DNA of 64,000 nt from contig JAXLTI010000003.1 of NCBI GenBank assembly GCA_046330135.1, positions 496,001 to 560,000 on the forward strand, given 5' to 3'. This stretch comes from CAYYFX01 sp046330135 (GTDB taxonomy: Bacteria; ARS69). The position numbers were made by a program, and so were the translations under genes. Below, piece after piece: positions 1 through 8,294 of the stretch (position 1 is its first letter; every line of letters begins with the position of its first letter). The notes beneath the pieces were generated by a model. It was not told the DNA's origin, did no database searches, and saw only the letters and a list, made by a program, of their open reading frames with translations.

Positions 1-802
1 TCGAATCGCTGTCGGGAAGCGCCGCGGCGCAATCCAGGCCTACGCCCGCGATCACCGCCACCGACGTGGTCTTCGCGAGTCGTGGGTAGACGTCGCGAGC
101 GAACGGGAGCGCCGACGAGCAGTTCTCCTCCATCGACCAATCCACGAGCAACGCCTCCACGGCGCGCCCGTACCGCGGCCAATCGCTCGGCGCCGCTGCG
201 ATCGCCTTCTGATAGACCTCGGCCGCTTCCGGTCCCTTGCCTTCGCCGTAGAGGAGGTCCGCCTGCGCGAGGAGGTCGTCCGCGCCCGGGACACCCTTCG
301 CGCCCGGCGCGCCAGCGGCCGGCTTCGCCCCGGAGCCAGCGAGCGCCCCCTTCCGCGCGCGGTCGAAGTCGCCGCGGACGTCCGTCAGGAGACGCTGGAG
401 CTGGGGCACCGTGGCGCCGCCCACCCACTTGAGGAGAACCTGCTCGCGGTCGGGCTCCACCACGAGGTAGGTGGGTAGCGCGCGCACCGGATACTTCTTC
501 CGGAACGCCGCGTTCTTCGCCTTCTCGGTGTCGATCTCCAGCCAGACGAACCGTCCGGCTTGCTCCTCGAGGGCGGCGTCAGTGAAGACGAACGCCTTCA
601 TGGAGCGGCACGTGTGTCACCACGGCGCCCAGGTGTCGATGAACAGCGGAAGCTTCTTCGCGCGCGCCTCCGCCAGCGCCTTCGGGTAGTCGTCCGCGAT
701 GAACGGCAGCACGGACGGCTTGGCGCGCGGAGCGGTGGCCGGGCCGGCGCCGAGAGTGAGGAGAGACAGGGCGACGAAGGTCGTTCGGGATCGGTTTCGC
801 AT
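1..802 (-). CDS. Thioredoxin-fold protein with in-frame UGA at the catalytic Cys (candidate selenoprotein), 3' end off window
   Basis: Translation from the ATG at 802 (SD GGTGAGGTAGGA upstream) gives a signal peptide or N-terminal anchor, then a thioredoxin fold. At residue 62 the codon is UGA (617-619). The context is W-A-P-W-[UGA]-H-T-C, so UGA sits exactly where the first Cys of the CxxC redox motif belongs. The same frame then stays open to the window edge and keeps thioredoxin features, including FVWLEIDTEKAKNAAF, the cis-proline segment RALPTYLVVEP and a WVGG strand. A TPR-like C-terminal part follows (AEVYQKAIAAAPERWPRYG). Periplasmic or lipoprotein-like thiol chemistry is the family role. 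I read UGA as selenocysteine. A nonsense mutation or a TGC/TGT-to-TGA base error is the alternative. Without recoding the product would be a useless 61-residue peptide. Confidence 0.8.
575..596 (-). promoter_or_regulatory. Candidate bacterial SECIS hairpin
   Basis: On the minus-strand mRNA, 596-592 (GGCGU) pairs with 579-575 (ACGCC). U591 is bulged, C590 pairs with G580, and the 9-nt apical loop starts with G-U. The loop begins 27 nt after the UGA at 617-619. Bulged U, G/U at the start of the loop and a distance of 16-37 nt are the known features of bacterial SECIS elements. A second, weaker hairpin (613-588) lies closer to the UGA. Folding was done by eye. Confidence 0.45.
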
Positions 803-930
803 CGGGTGATCCTACCTCACCGGCATGGCCGGCGCGCGTCAAAGTCCGGCGCGGTCGAGGCCGCGGTTCGAGCCCGCCGCGGCCGCAGCGGCGGTTCCCC
901 CGCCGCGAGGTCAGCGCGAGTCAGCACGAG

Positions 931-1878
931 TCAGTGCGAGAAGAGATACGTCATGCCCACGTTCAGAACGGCCTTCTCCTTCTGGGCCCCGTTCAGGTCG
1001 CGCGCGATCGGGATCTGGCTCGCGAGGCGAAGCACCGCCCCGCCGCCGAGATCCACCAGCAGACGCGGCGTGGCGTAGAGCAGCGAGCCCCCGGTGTCCC
1101 CGTCCAGCGTGCCCGCGGAGTCCGTGCGGTCCTTCGCGGCGTGGCGGAAGTCCAGCTCGCAGACGGCGTCGAAGACGCGCCCGAGCTTGTGCTCGTACGC
1201 GACGTTGCCGAGGTAGCTCTCGCCGTAGCGATAGGCGAAGTCGTTCTCGCCCGTATGCCGGTAGCCGGCCGCGGCGAAAAGGGCCGACCGAGCGTCGATC
1301 AGATAGAGGAGCGAGAGGCTGCCGAAGACGTCGGTGGAGCCCGTGCCGGGCTGCGCGTGCTCGTCCAGGCGCTCGCCATCCTGACGGAGGTCGTTCCGAC
1401 CCCAGGGCGTCTTCACGCCGCCCAGGAGCGACACGGCCGCGCGGCGCCCCATTCCCCCGGCGAACGGCGACGACCAGAGCCGTAGCTGGCCGTAGATCTC
1501 GGGGTCGGAGAGCCCGCTCGTGTGCGTCTTGTCGGCCTCCGCGGACGGCGCGCTCGCCGTGAGGTCGCGGACGCTGTAGGGGACGCGCGCGAAGAGCGCG
1601 AACGCGTCGCTCACGCCGCAGGAGAAGAGGGCGGTGACGCGGTTCTCCACCTGGGATTCCGCCGCCTGGCCGGGATCGCCCTCGTCCTTGTCGAAGCGCT
1701 CCCAGTCCACGGCGGGCCGGAAGCCGGGCGACGCGTAACCGGCCGTGCCCAGCGCGTTGAACGTGGGATCCCCACAGCGGCAGATGGAGCATGCGTGAGC
1801 GGTCGCGGCCACGAAGACGGCCAGCGCCGACGCCGCGGCGAGCAGGGCACCGTTCCGCCGAATGACCGCATCCCTCAA
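931..1878 (-). CDS. Outer-membrane barrel/transporter-like protein
   Basis: About 315 residues. I place the start at a TTG at 1878 because GGAGGGG lies just upstream and a signal peptide follows at once (RRNGALLAAASALAVFVAATAHA). The mature protein begins CSICRCGDPTFNALG, a Cys-rich start, and continues with alternating aromatic/polar strands such as VSLLGGVKTPWGRND, LFAAAGYRHTGENDFAYRYG and VLNVGMTYLFSH. The terminal F-S-H and strand pattern fit an outer-membrane beta-barrel of the phenol-degradation/putative transporter type. No substrate can be read. It lies 128 bp upstream of the thioredoxin-like gene on the same strand, so co-transcription is possible. An in-frame opening extends further upstream but without signal-peptide character. 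Confidence 0.65.
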   Translation of the reverse strand: MRDAVIRRNGALLAAASALAVFVAATAHACSICRCGDPTFNALGTAGYASPGFRPAVDWERFDKDEGDPGQAAESQVENRVTALFSCGVSDAFALFARVPYSVRDLTASAPSAEADKTHTSGLSDPEIYGQLRLWSSPFAGGMGRRAAVSLLGGVKTPWGRNDLRQDGERLDEHAQPGTGSTDVFGSLSLLYLIDARSALFAAAGYRHTGENDFAYRYGESYLGNVAYEHKLGRVFDAVCELDFRHAAKDRTDSAGTLDGDTGGSLLYATPRLLVDLGGGAVLRLASQIPIARDLNGAQKEKAVLNVGMTYLFSH

Positions 1879-2059
1879 CGGTTCTTCCCCTCCATCCGGA
1901 CTCTCCCAACCCAGGGGCGTTGAAGCCGCGCATGGTACCCGAACGGGACGTCGAACGCATCGGAGAGCGATCCGGAAGCGCGGGCGCCGGGTCCGGAGGC
2001 GATCGGCCGAGGGGGGGCACAAGCCGGGCCCTGCGCCGGGGACGAACGCGCGACCCGGC

Positions 2060-2566
2060 TCAGTCGCCCATCGTCCTCATGGCCCGGATGACCTCGCCCT
2101 CGTCGCGGGCGGCCAGGAAGACGTCGCGAAGGGTGCTCGTGTGGAACGCCGATGCCATCTGCCGGTAGATGCGGAGATAGAGCGCGTCGTCGTAAGGCGG
2201 CGCGACGACTGCGAAGAAGAGGTGCGCCGGTTGACCGTCGACGCAGTCGAAATCGACGCCGGGGGTCGAGCGCGCGAAGGCGAGGACCATCTCGCGCGCC
2301 TCGACCGTGCGGACGTGAGGCATCGCGATCCCGCCGGTCAGCCCGGTCGAGGACTTCCGCTCCCGATTGAGCAGATCCGTGTACAAACGGTTCCGGCTGC
2401 CGACCCGACCTCCCCCGGCGAGCAGGTCCGCCAACTCGGCGAGCACGGACTCCTTCACCGTCCAGAGCCATCGCTCGCGCGGAGTCGGCGGATCGGTCAC
2501 CGGCGGCGTGACCGTCGCCAGCTCGAGCCGGACGAGCTCCGGTCTCAGGAGACGGGCGAGGTTCAT
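2060..2566 (-). CDS. PTS EIIA type-2 (fructose/Ntr-like) domain protein
   Basis: 168 residues with one EIIA-2 fold. The phosphorylatable histidine is H84 in GGIAMPHVRT, the family signature, and the hydrophobic strand HLFFAVVAPPYD follows. No EI, HPr or membrane EIIBC is encoded nearby, so a regulatory role (as for PtsN) is more likely than sugar uptake. Its ATG (2564-2566) overlaps the TGA of the upstream MFS gene (ATGA), indicating translational coupling. A regulatory link to that transporter is inferred from this coupling only. Confidence 0.8.
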   Translation of the reverse strand: MNLARLLRPELVRLELATVTPPVTDPPTPRERWLWTVKESVLAELADLLAGGGRVGSRNRLYTDLLNRERKSSTGLTGGIAMPHVRTVEAREMVLAFARSTPGVDFDCVDGQPAHLFFAVVAPPYDDALYLRIYRQMASAFHTSTLRDVFLAARDEGEVIRAMRTMGD

Positions 2567-3807
2567 CGCCCGGCGCCTCCCGTGTCGGCGCTCGCGAGAG
2601 ACGGCGCCACCGGCGCGCGCTTCCGCACGGCGGCGAGGATCGCCAGGAACACGATCAGCCCGATCATCCCGAAGACCGCCTCGGTGTACAGCATCCCGCC
2701 CGGTCCCCAGCGCTCGTGGGACCAGCCGTCGATGCGCGTCATGTAGTAGATCGGCGTGTTGGAGAGCGAAGCGAAGACGTTGTACTTCGTGGCAGCGGCG
2801 CCCAGGCCCATCGCCTCCAGCACGAAGGCGGTGAAGCCGGCGTACGTGAGGCCGGTGATGAGCGCATAGAGCGACGTGAAGACCACGAACATGGCCTCGG
2901 TGCGCGGCGCGAGCGCCATCGCCACCGCGCAGAGCGCCTGCAGGACGCCGTACAGCGCATAGGCCGTCTTGCGATCCATGCGATCGCAGATCCAGCCGCC
3001 GAGCAGGCAGCCGACGGCGGAGATGATTCCGCCGAAGACGCCCGTCACGATGGCCACCACGTCGGCGGACGCCTTCCAATCTCCGGAGATCGCCGACCAG
3101 AGGCCCGAAGCGGCCCCCGAGCCGAGCGGAAGGAAGCAGAGGATCAACGCGAGCGCCCCGATCCGCGACCTCGCCACGGACCACAGGTCCCTCCCCACGT
3201 TGACGAGGCTCTTCAGGATCTTGCGGTCGCGATGCGCGGAACGGGGCTCCGGCACGAGCCAGAGGGCGCAGCAGCACAGGAGACACGACGCAGCGAGGAT
3301 CGCGCCCGCCATCCACGGAGACGGAAGCCGCTGCGCCAGCAGGAGCCCGACCCCGCCGCCGATCCCCGTTCCGCCCAGGTTGCCCGCCTGGAACCATCCG
3401 CCCGCGCGCCCCTTCTCGCTCTCGGATGTCCCGTACGCCATGAGGCTCTCCACCGACATGCCGAGGAACGTCACCGCGACGTTCGTGGCGAAGTAGACGG
3501 CGGAGAGCGTCGCGAGACCGACCGAGGTGTCCGGCAGGAGCCCCGTGGCGAGCGTTCCCAGGGCGGTCAGCGCGCCGGCCACCAGGTACCAAGTCTTGCG
3601 GCTCAACGTGGTGTCGGCGATCGGAGCCCAGGCGAACTTCCACGTGTGCGGTAGCAGACCCAGCGCGACGAGCGCGGCGATCCGCTCGATCGAGACCCCG
3701 CCCTTCGCGAGGAGGTACGCCACGGCAACGGAGACGTACCCGCCCGTCACCCCGAAGGGGAGGATCAGGACCATGAAGACCCACGGATGGACGTGGCGTT
3801 GAGTCAT
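2563..3807 (-). CDS. MFS transporter, AmpG-like
   Basis: 414 residues with about 12 hydrophobic helices and no signal peptide. The start MTQRHVHPWVFMVLILPFGV leads into the first helix. Motifs of the major facilitator superfamily are visible: the HTWKFAWAPIADTTL loop after helix 2 resembles the AmpG/PAT group (muropeptide or acetyl-CoA type permeases), and a second GGWICDRMDRKTAY loop marks the start of the C-terminal half. It is an inner-membrane secondary transporter. Substrate unknown. The 3' end overlaps the EIIA gene by 4 bp, so the two are one transcription unit. Confidence 0.8.
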   Translation of the reverse strand: MTQRHVHPWVFMVLILPFGVTGGYVSVAVAYLLAKGGVSIERIAALVALGLLPHTWKFAWAPIADTTLSRKTWYLVAGALTALGTLATGLLPDTSVGLATLSAVYFATNVAVTFLGMSVESLMAYGTSESEKGRAGGWFQAGNLGGTGIGGGVGLLLAQRLPSPWMAGAILAASCLLCCCALWLVPEPRSAHRDRKILKSLVNVGRDLWSVARSRIGALALILCFLPLGSGAASGLWSAISGDWKASADVVAIVTGVFGGIISAVGCLLGGWICDRMDRKTAYALYGVLQALCAVAMALAPRTEAMFVVFTSLYALITGLTYAGFTAFVLEAMGLGAAATKYNVFASLSNTPIYYMTRIDGWSHERWGPGGMLYTEAVFGMIGLIVFLAILAAVRKRAPVAPSLASADTGGAGR

Positions 3808-3857
3808 GGGCGCGGGATGTTAGCAGAGAACGTCGCCACCGGCCCCCGCGCGTCCGC

Positions 3858-3891
3858 GGGAGCCCGACGGTCCGAGACCGTGCGGGCTCCC
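3858..3891 (-). terminator. Strong hairpin, probable terminator of the NHL gene
   Basis: A 15-bp stem, GGGAGCCCG-ACGGTC paired with GACCGT-(G)-CGGGCTCCC, with a 3-nt loop and one bulge. It lies 9 bp beyond the stop of the minus-strand NHL gene and upstream of the MFS start. No clear U-tract, so termination strength is uncertain. Confidence 0.55.
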
Positions 3892-3899
3892 GTGCGCGG

Positions 3900-4892
3900 C
3901 TACTTCACGAGGCGGTAGGCGGCCTTCATCTTGCCCCAGGACCCGGGCTCCAGCGCGACCGGCTGGTACGCGAACTTCTGCACGCGCATGTTCTGCCACT
4001 CGACGACGTAGACGGCGCCTGCCGTATCGATCGCTAGACCGTACGGGTTGTAGAACTGACCCGGCCCCGACCCGAACGATCCCCACATCGTCAAGAACAC
4101 CCCGTCGTTCGTGAACTTGGAGATGCGCTGGTTCCAGGTCTCGGCGACGTAAACGTTGCCGCTCGCGTCCACGGTGATGTGGCGCAGTCCGTTGAATTGT
4201 CCCGGACCGGTGCCGGCCGAGCCCCACGCGGCCAGGAAGTTCCCGTCCGTGTCGAACTTCTGGATGCGGCTGTTGTTCACGTCCGTCGCGAAGATGTGCC
4301 CGCGGCCGTCGTACACCACTCCCGTGGCCAACTGGAACTGCCCGGGGGCCGAGCCCGCGCCGCCCCATTGCCTCACGAACGTGCCGTCGGATTGGAACTT
4401 CTGGATGCGGTTGTTGTAGTCGTCGGCGACGTAGACCGAACCCTCGTCGTCGACGGTGATGCCGTTGCACTGCCGGAACTGCCCGACCCCGCCGCCGTTG
4501 ACTCCCCACCGGCGGACGAAGCCGCCTCCCGGCGTGAAGACCTGCACGCGGTCCTCGGCGATGTCGGTGACGTAGGCCAGACCGGCAGCGTCGAAGGCGA
4601 TTCCTGCGGGGCCGAGGAACTGGCCGTCCCCGCTCCCGTAGACTCCCCACTGTCCGACGAAGTTGCCGTTGGCGTCGAAGCCCTGGATCCGGTGATTCTC
4701 GCGATCGGCGACCCACAAGACGCCGGCGCCGTCGAACGCGCACCCGAGCGGAAAACGGAACTGACCAGGAGCGCTACCGGACTGACCCCACATGAGGACG
4801 AACTGGGGCGGCGAATCCGCCGCCGCCCTCGTCGTCCCGGCCGCTACGAGCGCCACCGTCGCGGCCGCGCAACAGAATCTGCGGATGTTCAT
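3900..4892 (-). CDS. Secreted NHL-repeat beta-propeller protein
   Basis: 330 residues. The start is the ATG at 4892, preceded by AAGGGGGG, because it is directly followed by a signal peptide (MNIRRFCCAAATVALVAAG). The mature part is six NHL repeats, each with a 'W-G..G.G.GQF..P.G.a.D..G.vyVaD..N.Ri..F...G.f' pattern, forming one six-bladed propeller. Such proteins bind ligands or act as extracytoplasmic scaffolds. No catalytic residues are evident. It ends LEPGSWGKMKAAYRLVK without the FlgD-like tail seen on its neighbours. It is a separate transcription unit, with a hairpin after its stop. Confidence 0.85.
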   Translation of the reverse strand: MNIRRFCCAAATVALVAAGTTRAAADSPPQFVLMWGQSGSAPGQFRFPLGCAFDGAGVLWVADRENHRIQGFDANGNFVGQWGVYGSGDGQFLGPAGIAFDAAGLAYVTDIAEDRVQVFTPGGGFVRRWGVNGGGVGQFRQCNGITVDDEGSVYVADDYNNRIQKFQSDGTFVRQWGGAGSAPGQFQLATGVVYDGRGHIFATDVNNSRIQKFDTDGNFLAAWGSAGTGPGQFNGLRHITVDASGNVYVAETWNQRISKFTNDGVFLTMWGSFGSGPGQFYNPYGLAIDTAGAVYVVEWQNMRVQKFAYQPVALEPGSWGKMKAAYRLVK

Positions 4893-4982
4893 GGCAACCC
4901 CCCTTCCGGTCCGACGCGCTGCCAGCATACGCCCGCGCACTTCCGGAAGGGGTGAATTCGCATCCGCGCGGCCGCCGCACCG

Positions 4983-7685
4983 TCAGCGCTGGAGAACGAC
5001 CTTTCGCGTCTCGGAGGCGTGCGCGTCCGCGACCTGAACGAAGTAAACGCCGCTCGCGACGCGCCGGCCCTCCGCATCGCGGGCCGCCCACGTCGCCGCG
5101 TGGTCGCCCTTCGCTTCCTCGCCGTCGCCGAGCTCGCGGATCAACCGTCCCGCGGCATCGTAGACGCCCAAGCGGACCGTCTCCGTCTGGGGAACCGAGA
5201 AGCGCACGACGACGTCGCCGCGCGCGGGAATCGGCCCCACACTCGTGAGGCGAACGCCCTCCTCCCGCCACGCGGGCGTCCGCACCGTCACCGGATCCGA
5301 GAGCGTCTCCATTCCGTCCTCCGACACGAACCCCAGGCGATACCAGTACGTGGTCACCGGCCGAGCTCCCCCGTCGAGGTACGAGAGATCCCCGAAGCCG
5401 TCGACCGGTTGCGCGCTGATCTGCGCGTAGGCCCCCGGTGATCCTTCGGCGCGGTACACCTGGAAGTCCCGCCGCCCCGAGCTGAACCAGCGCAGCTCCA
5501 CCGCGCGGTCACGAACGTCCGCGGAGAGCCCCGAGATCTCGAGCGCGGTCGTGGTCTGGGACGCGACGGCCGCGAAGTGATCCGCGCTCCGGCCGGCGAC
5601 GTGGAGGAACTCGCCCCCCGCGAAGATCTCGTTCCCGTTCGGCGCTAGGACGAAGACCGACCCGTCCGTATCGGCGCTCCAGTTGCTCACCGCCCCGCTC
5701 GTCGCGTCCACCGCCGCCAGATGGGCTCGCGACGTCGCGCCGACGGTGGCGAAGGTCCCACCGGCGTAGATCACGCCGGCCCCCGTGCTCGCCAGAGCCA
5801 TCACGCTGTCGCTAGCCACGGGATTCCAGGTCTTCAGGGCACCCGTGGACGCGCTCACGGCGGCGAGGCGGCTCCGGGTGGTGCTGCTCACGTTGTCGAA
5901 GGCGCCGCCGACGTACACCGTGGTGCCGTCCACCAGCAGAGCGAGGACTCCGCCGCTCGCATTCGGGTTCCACGTGGAGAGCACGCCGCTCGTCGCGTCG
6001 ACGGCCCCGAGCCGATTGCGCGTCTGCCCTGCGATGCTCGTGAAGTCGCCGCCGAGGTAGACGAGGCTCCCGCTCAGGGCCAGCGCCCGAACGGTGCTGT
6101 TCACGTTCGGACTCCAGGTCCCGGCCAGGCCCGTCGTCGCGTCGAGCGCGGCGACGTGGCTGCGCGTCTGGCCTCCGATGCTCGTGAAGCCGCCGCCCGC
6201 GTACACGGTGGTGCCGTTCACCAGCAAGGCGCGGACCGCCCCGTTGGCGTTCGGGTCCCACGCCGCCAACGCCCCCGTCGAGGCGCTCACGGCGGCGATC
6301 CGGTTCCGGGTCACGCCGCCCACGGTGGTGAACAGACCCGCCGCGTACACGGTCGCTCCATTCACGGCCAGTGCGCGGACGCTGCCGTTCGCGTTCGGAT
6401 CCCACGACGTGACCGCGCCCGTGGTTGCATCCAGGGCCGCGAGGCGGTTGCGCGCCACGTCCCCGACCCTCGTGAAGGTCCCGCCGAGGAAGACCGTCCC
6501 CGCGGCGCTCGCCAGCGCGGACACCACGTCGCTCGCTTCGGGATTCCATGCGGTGGGCACGCCCGTCGAGGCGTCCAGCGCCGCGACGTGCCCGCGTGCC
6601 TGACCGCCGATTTGCGTGAAGACCCCGCCTGCGTAAACGGTCGCGCCGCTCACCGCGAGAGAGTTGACCCAGTTGTTGGCGTTCGGATTCCACGCCGTGG
6701 CGCTCCCCGTGGACGCGTCCAGCGCCGCGACGTAGTTGCGCGTCTGCCCGCCGATGTTCGTGAACTCCCCGCCGGCGTACACCGTGCCGCCGTTCGCCGC
6801 CAGGGCGAGGACGCGGAAGTTCGCGTTCGGATCCCAGGCGCTGGCGGCGCCCGTGGCGGGATCCAACGCCGCGATGTGACTCCGCGACTGCCCGCCGATG
6901 CTGGTGAACCATCCGCCCGCGTAGACTTCGCCGCCGCTCACCACCAGGGCGAGAATCTCGCCGCCGGCCGGGCTCGGATCCCAGGCCGTCGCGGCGCCGG
7001 TCGCCGCGTCGAGCGCCGCGGCCAGGTTGCGGGTCTGTCCGGCGATGCCCGTGAATGCGCCGGCCACGTAGACGATGCCGCCGCCTACCGCGATCGCGTG
7101 GACGTCCGCGTTGGGGTTCGGATTCCACGTCGTGGCGCCCCCGGTGGTCGCGTCGAGCGCGGCGACGTAGTTGCGCGACTGACCGCCCGCGCTGGTGAAC
7201 GCGCCGCCCACGTACACGGTGCCCCCGCTCACCGCGAGGGCGCTGACGCTCGCGTTCGGGTTCGGCGCCCACGAGTCCACGCTCCCGTCCGCGAGAATGT
7301 GCGCGGCGTTCGCTCGCGCGACCGCTCCAACGCGGGCGAACGACCCGCCGACGTACCACCCGCCAGCGCCGTCCGACGCGACGGCGTCGACCTGTCCCTC
7401 GATCCTCGGGAACGACGGCACCGCCTGACCGCTGGCGGCGCTCACCGGCACGCCCCCGCCGGTCACGGGACCGATCCGCGTGAAGTCCCCTCCCAGGTAG
7501 ACCGTGTTCCCGGAACGGACGACCGCGTACACCGGCGCGTCCGCCGCCCAGTACGTCGAATCGACGACGACCTGCGCCCTTCCGTCGGCCGCCCCGAGAG
7601 CCACCGCCAGAAGTGCCAGCACGCACCGAACGATCCCCGACCGCGCACGCCCGCGCGGCGCGCAGCGATCCGTCCTGCTCGACAT
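4983..7685 (-). CDS. Large secreted repeat beta-propeller with C-terminal FlgD-like sorting domain
   Basis: 900 residues. I chose the ATG at 7685 (GAGGAGCAGAGGCC upstream) since it begins the signal peptide RCVLALLAVALGAADGRAQ; the frame is open further upstream but lacks coding character. About 14 tandem repeats of roughly 48 residues follow (pattern vYaGG.Ft.igGqtRn.vAAlDa.TG.at.WnPnan..V.aLavsG), which should form one or two propellers. They are followed by a fibronectin-like segment and a FlgD-like Ig domain (LGVYDAAGRLIRELGDGEE, then ASGVYFVQV, ending KVVLQR). Cell-surface location is inferred from this tail. Function unknown. A shorter paralogue lies at 22375-23586. Confidence 0.85.
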   Translation of the reverse strand: MSSRTDRCAPRGRARSGIVRCVLALLAVALGAADGRAQVVVDSTYWAADAPVYAVVRSGNTVYLGGDFTRIGPVTGGGVPVSAASGQAVPSFPRIEGQVDAVASDGAGGWYVGGSFARVGAVARANAAHILADGSVDSWAPNPNASVSALAVSGGTVYVGGAFTSAGGQSRNYVAALDATTGGATTWNPNPNADVHAIAVGGGIVYVAGAFTGIAGQTRNLAAALDAATGAATAWDPSPAGGEILALVVSGGEVYAGGWFTSIGGQSRSHIAALDPATGAASAWDPNANFRVLALAANGGTVYAGGEFTNIGGQTRNYVAALDASTGSATAWNPNANNWVNSLAVSGATVYAGGVFTQIGGQARGHVAALDASTGVPTAWNPEASDVVSALASAAGTVFLGGTFTRVGDVARNRLAALDATTGAVTSWDPNANGSVRALAVNGATVYAAGLFTTVGGVTRNRIAAVSASTGALAAWDPNANGAVRALLVNGTTVYAGGGFTSIGGQTRSHVAALDATTGLAGTWSPNVNSTVRALALSGSLVYLGGDFTSIAGQTRNRLGAVDATSGVLSTWNPNASGGVLALLVDGTTVYVGGAFDNVSSTTRSRLAAVSASTGALKTWNPVASDSVMALASTGAGVIYAGGTFATVGATSRAHLAAVDATSGAVSNWSADTDGSVFVLAPNGNEIFAGGEFLHVAGRSADHFAAVASQTTTALEISGLSADVRDRAVELRWFSSGRRDFQVYRAEGSPGAYAQISAQPVDGFGDLSYLDGGARPVTTYWYRLGFVSEDGMETLSDPVTVRTPAWREEGVRLTSVGPIPARGDVVVRFSVPQTETVRLGVYDAAGRLIRELGDGEEAKGDHAATWAARDAEGRRVASGVYFVQVADAHASETRKVVLQR

Positions 7686-7740
7686 GGCCTCTGCTCCTCG
7701 CGTCGCGGCGCCCGGGAGGGGCGCTCGCGCGCACGAAAAC

Positions 7741-7766
7741 GCCCCGACGGGAAATCCGCACGGGGC
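7741..7766 (-). promoter_or_regulatory. Hairpin plus T-run in the 5' leader of the repeat-propeller gene
   Basis: On the minus strand GCCCCG (7766-7761) pairs with CGGGGC (7746-7741) and is followed by GTTTTCG. This looks like a small intrinsic terminator placed about 56 nt upstream of the ATG at 7685. It could be an attenuator, or the end of an upstream minus-strand transcript. Confidence 0.35.
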
Positions 7767-8294
7767 ACAGGGGCGCGATGGCATGCGGGGCGGTCCAGCG
7801 GCTCCACGAACGACGCTCGTGGAGGCCACGCCTCCGCCTTCTCCTGATCGAGACACCCCGCGCGCGGCCCGACTCCGCACGCTCGTCGAACGGCCTCGCG
7901 TGAGCCGTTTCACTGGGGCCGCGCCATGGAACACGTCACCCTGCGGTTGGTTCGGGGCGAAGGCGGCCGGGGAGTCCGGGGCGCGCAGCGTCGCTGTTCG
8001 CGCCGATTCGCTCGGGTCCGCGTGTCAGCGGACGTCATTCCGTCCCAATCTTGGCGAGCCGCCCCGCGCCTCCGCGCCCGGGCCACCCGCGGACGTCGCT
8101 GCCCGCGGATGCACCCCCCCCCGCGGCGACGACGCCCGCGCTCGCTGAGCGTGCCGGCCGGCCGAACGGCATGGAGACGGACCGACGTGTCGTGTTAGGT
8201 TAGGCTCACGTGGTCTCGGGCGATCCGTCCGATCCCGGGTGATCGCCCACGGCCAGCACGCGTGGTCTCTCTTCAGCCCGGAGATGACTTCCCC
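7767..8294. other. Divergent intergenic region
   Basis: About 530 bp between the minus-strand propeller gene and the plus-strand protease gene. It must hold both promoters, but I see no convincing -35/-10 pair. Only a C-run (8113-8120) and a relatively AT-richer patch at 8190-8215 stand out. No RNA gene or ORF with coding character. Confidence 0.4.

Noticed and set aside
588..613. Alternative hairpin right after the UGA (ACG-UGCC / GGCG-UU-CGU)
   Set aside because: It can form, but its loop begins only 10 nt after the UGA, closer than known bacterial SECIS elements; the 575-596 hairpin fits better.
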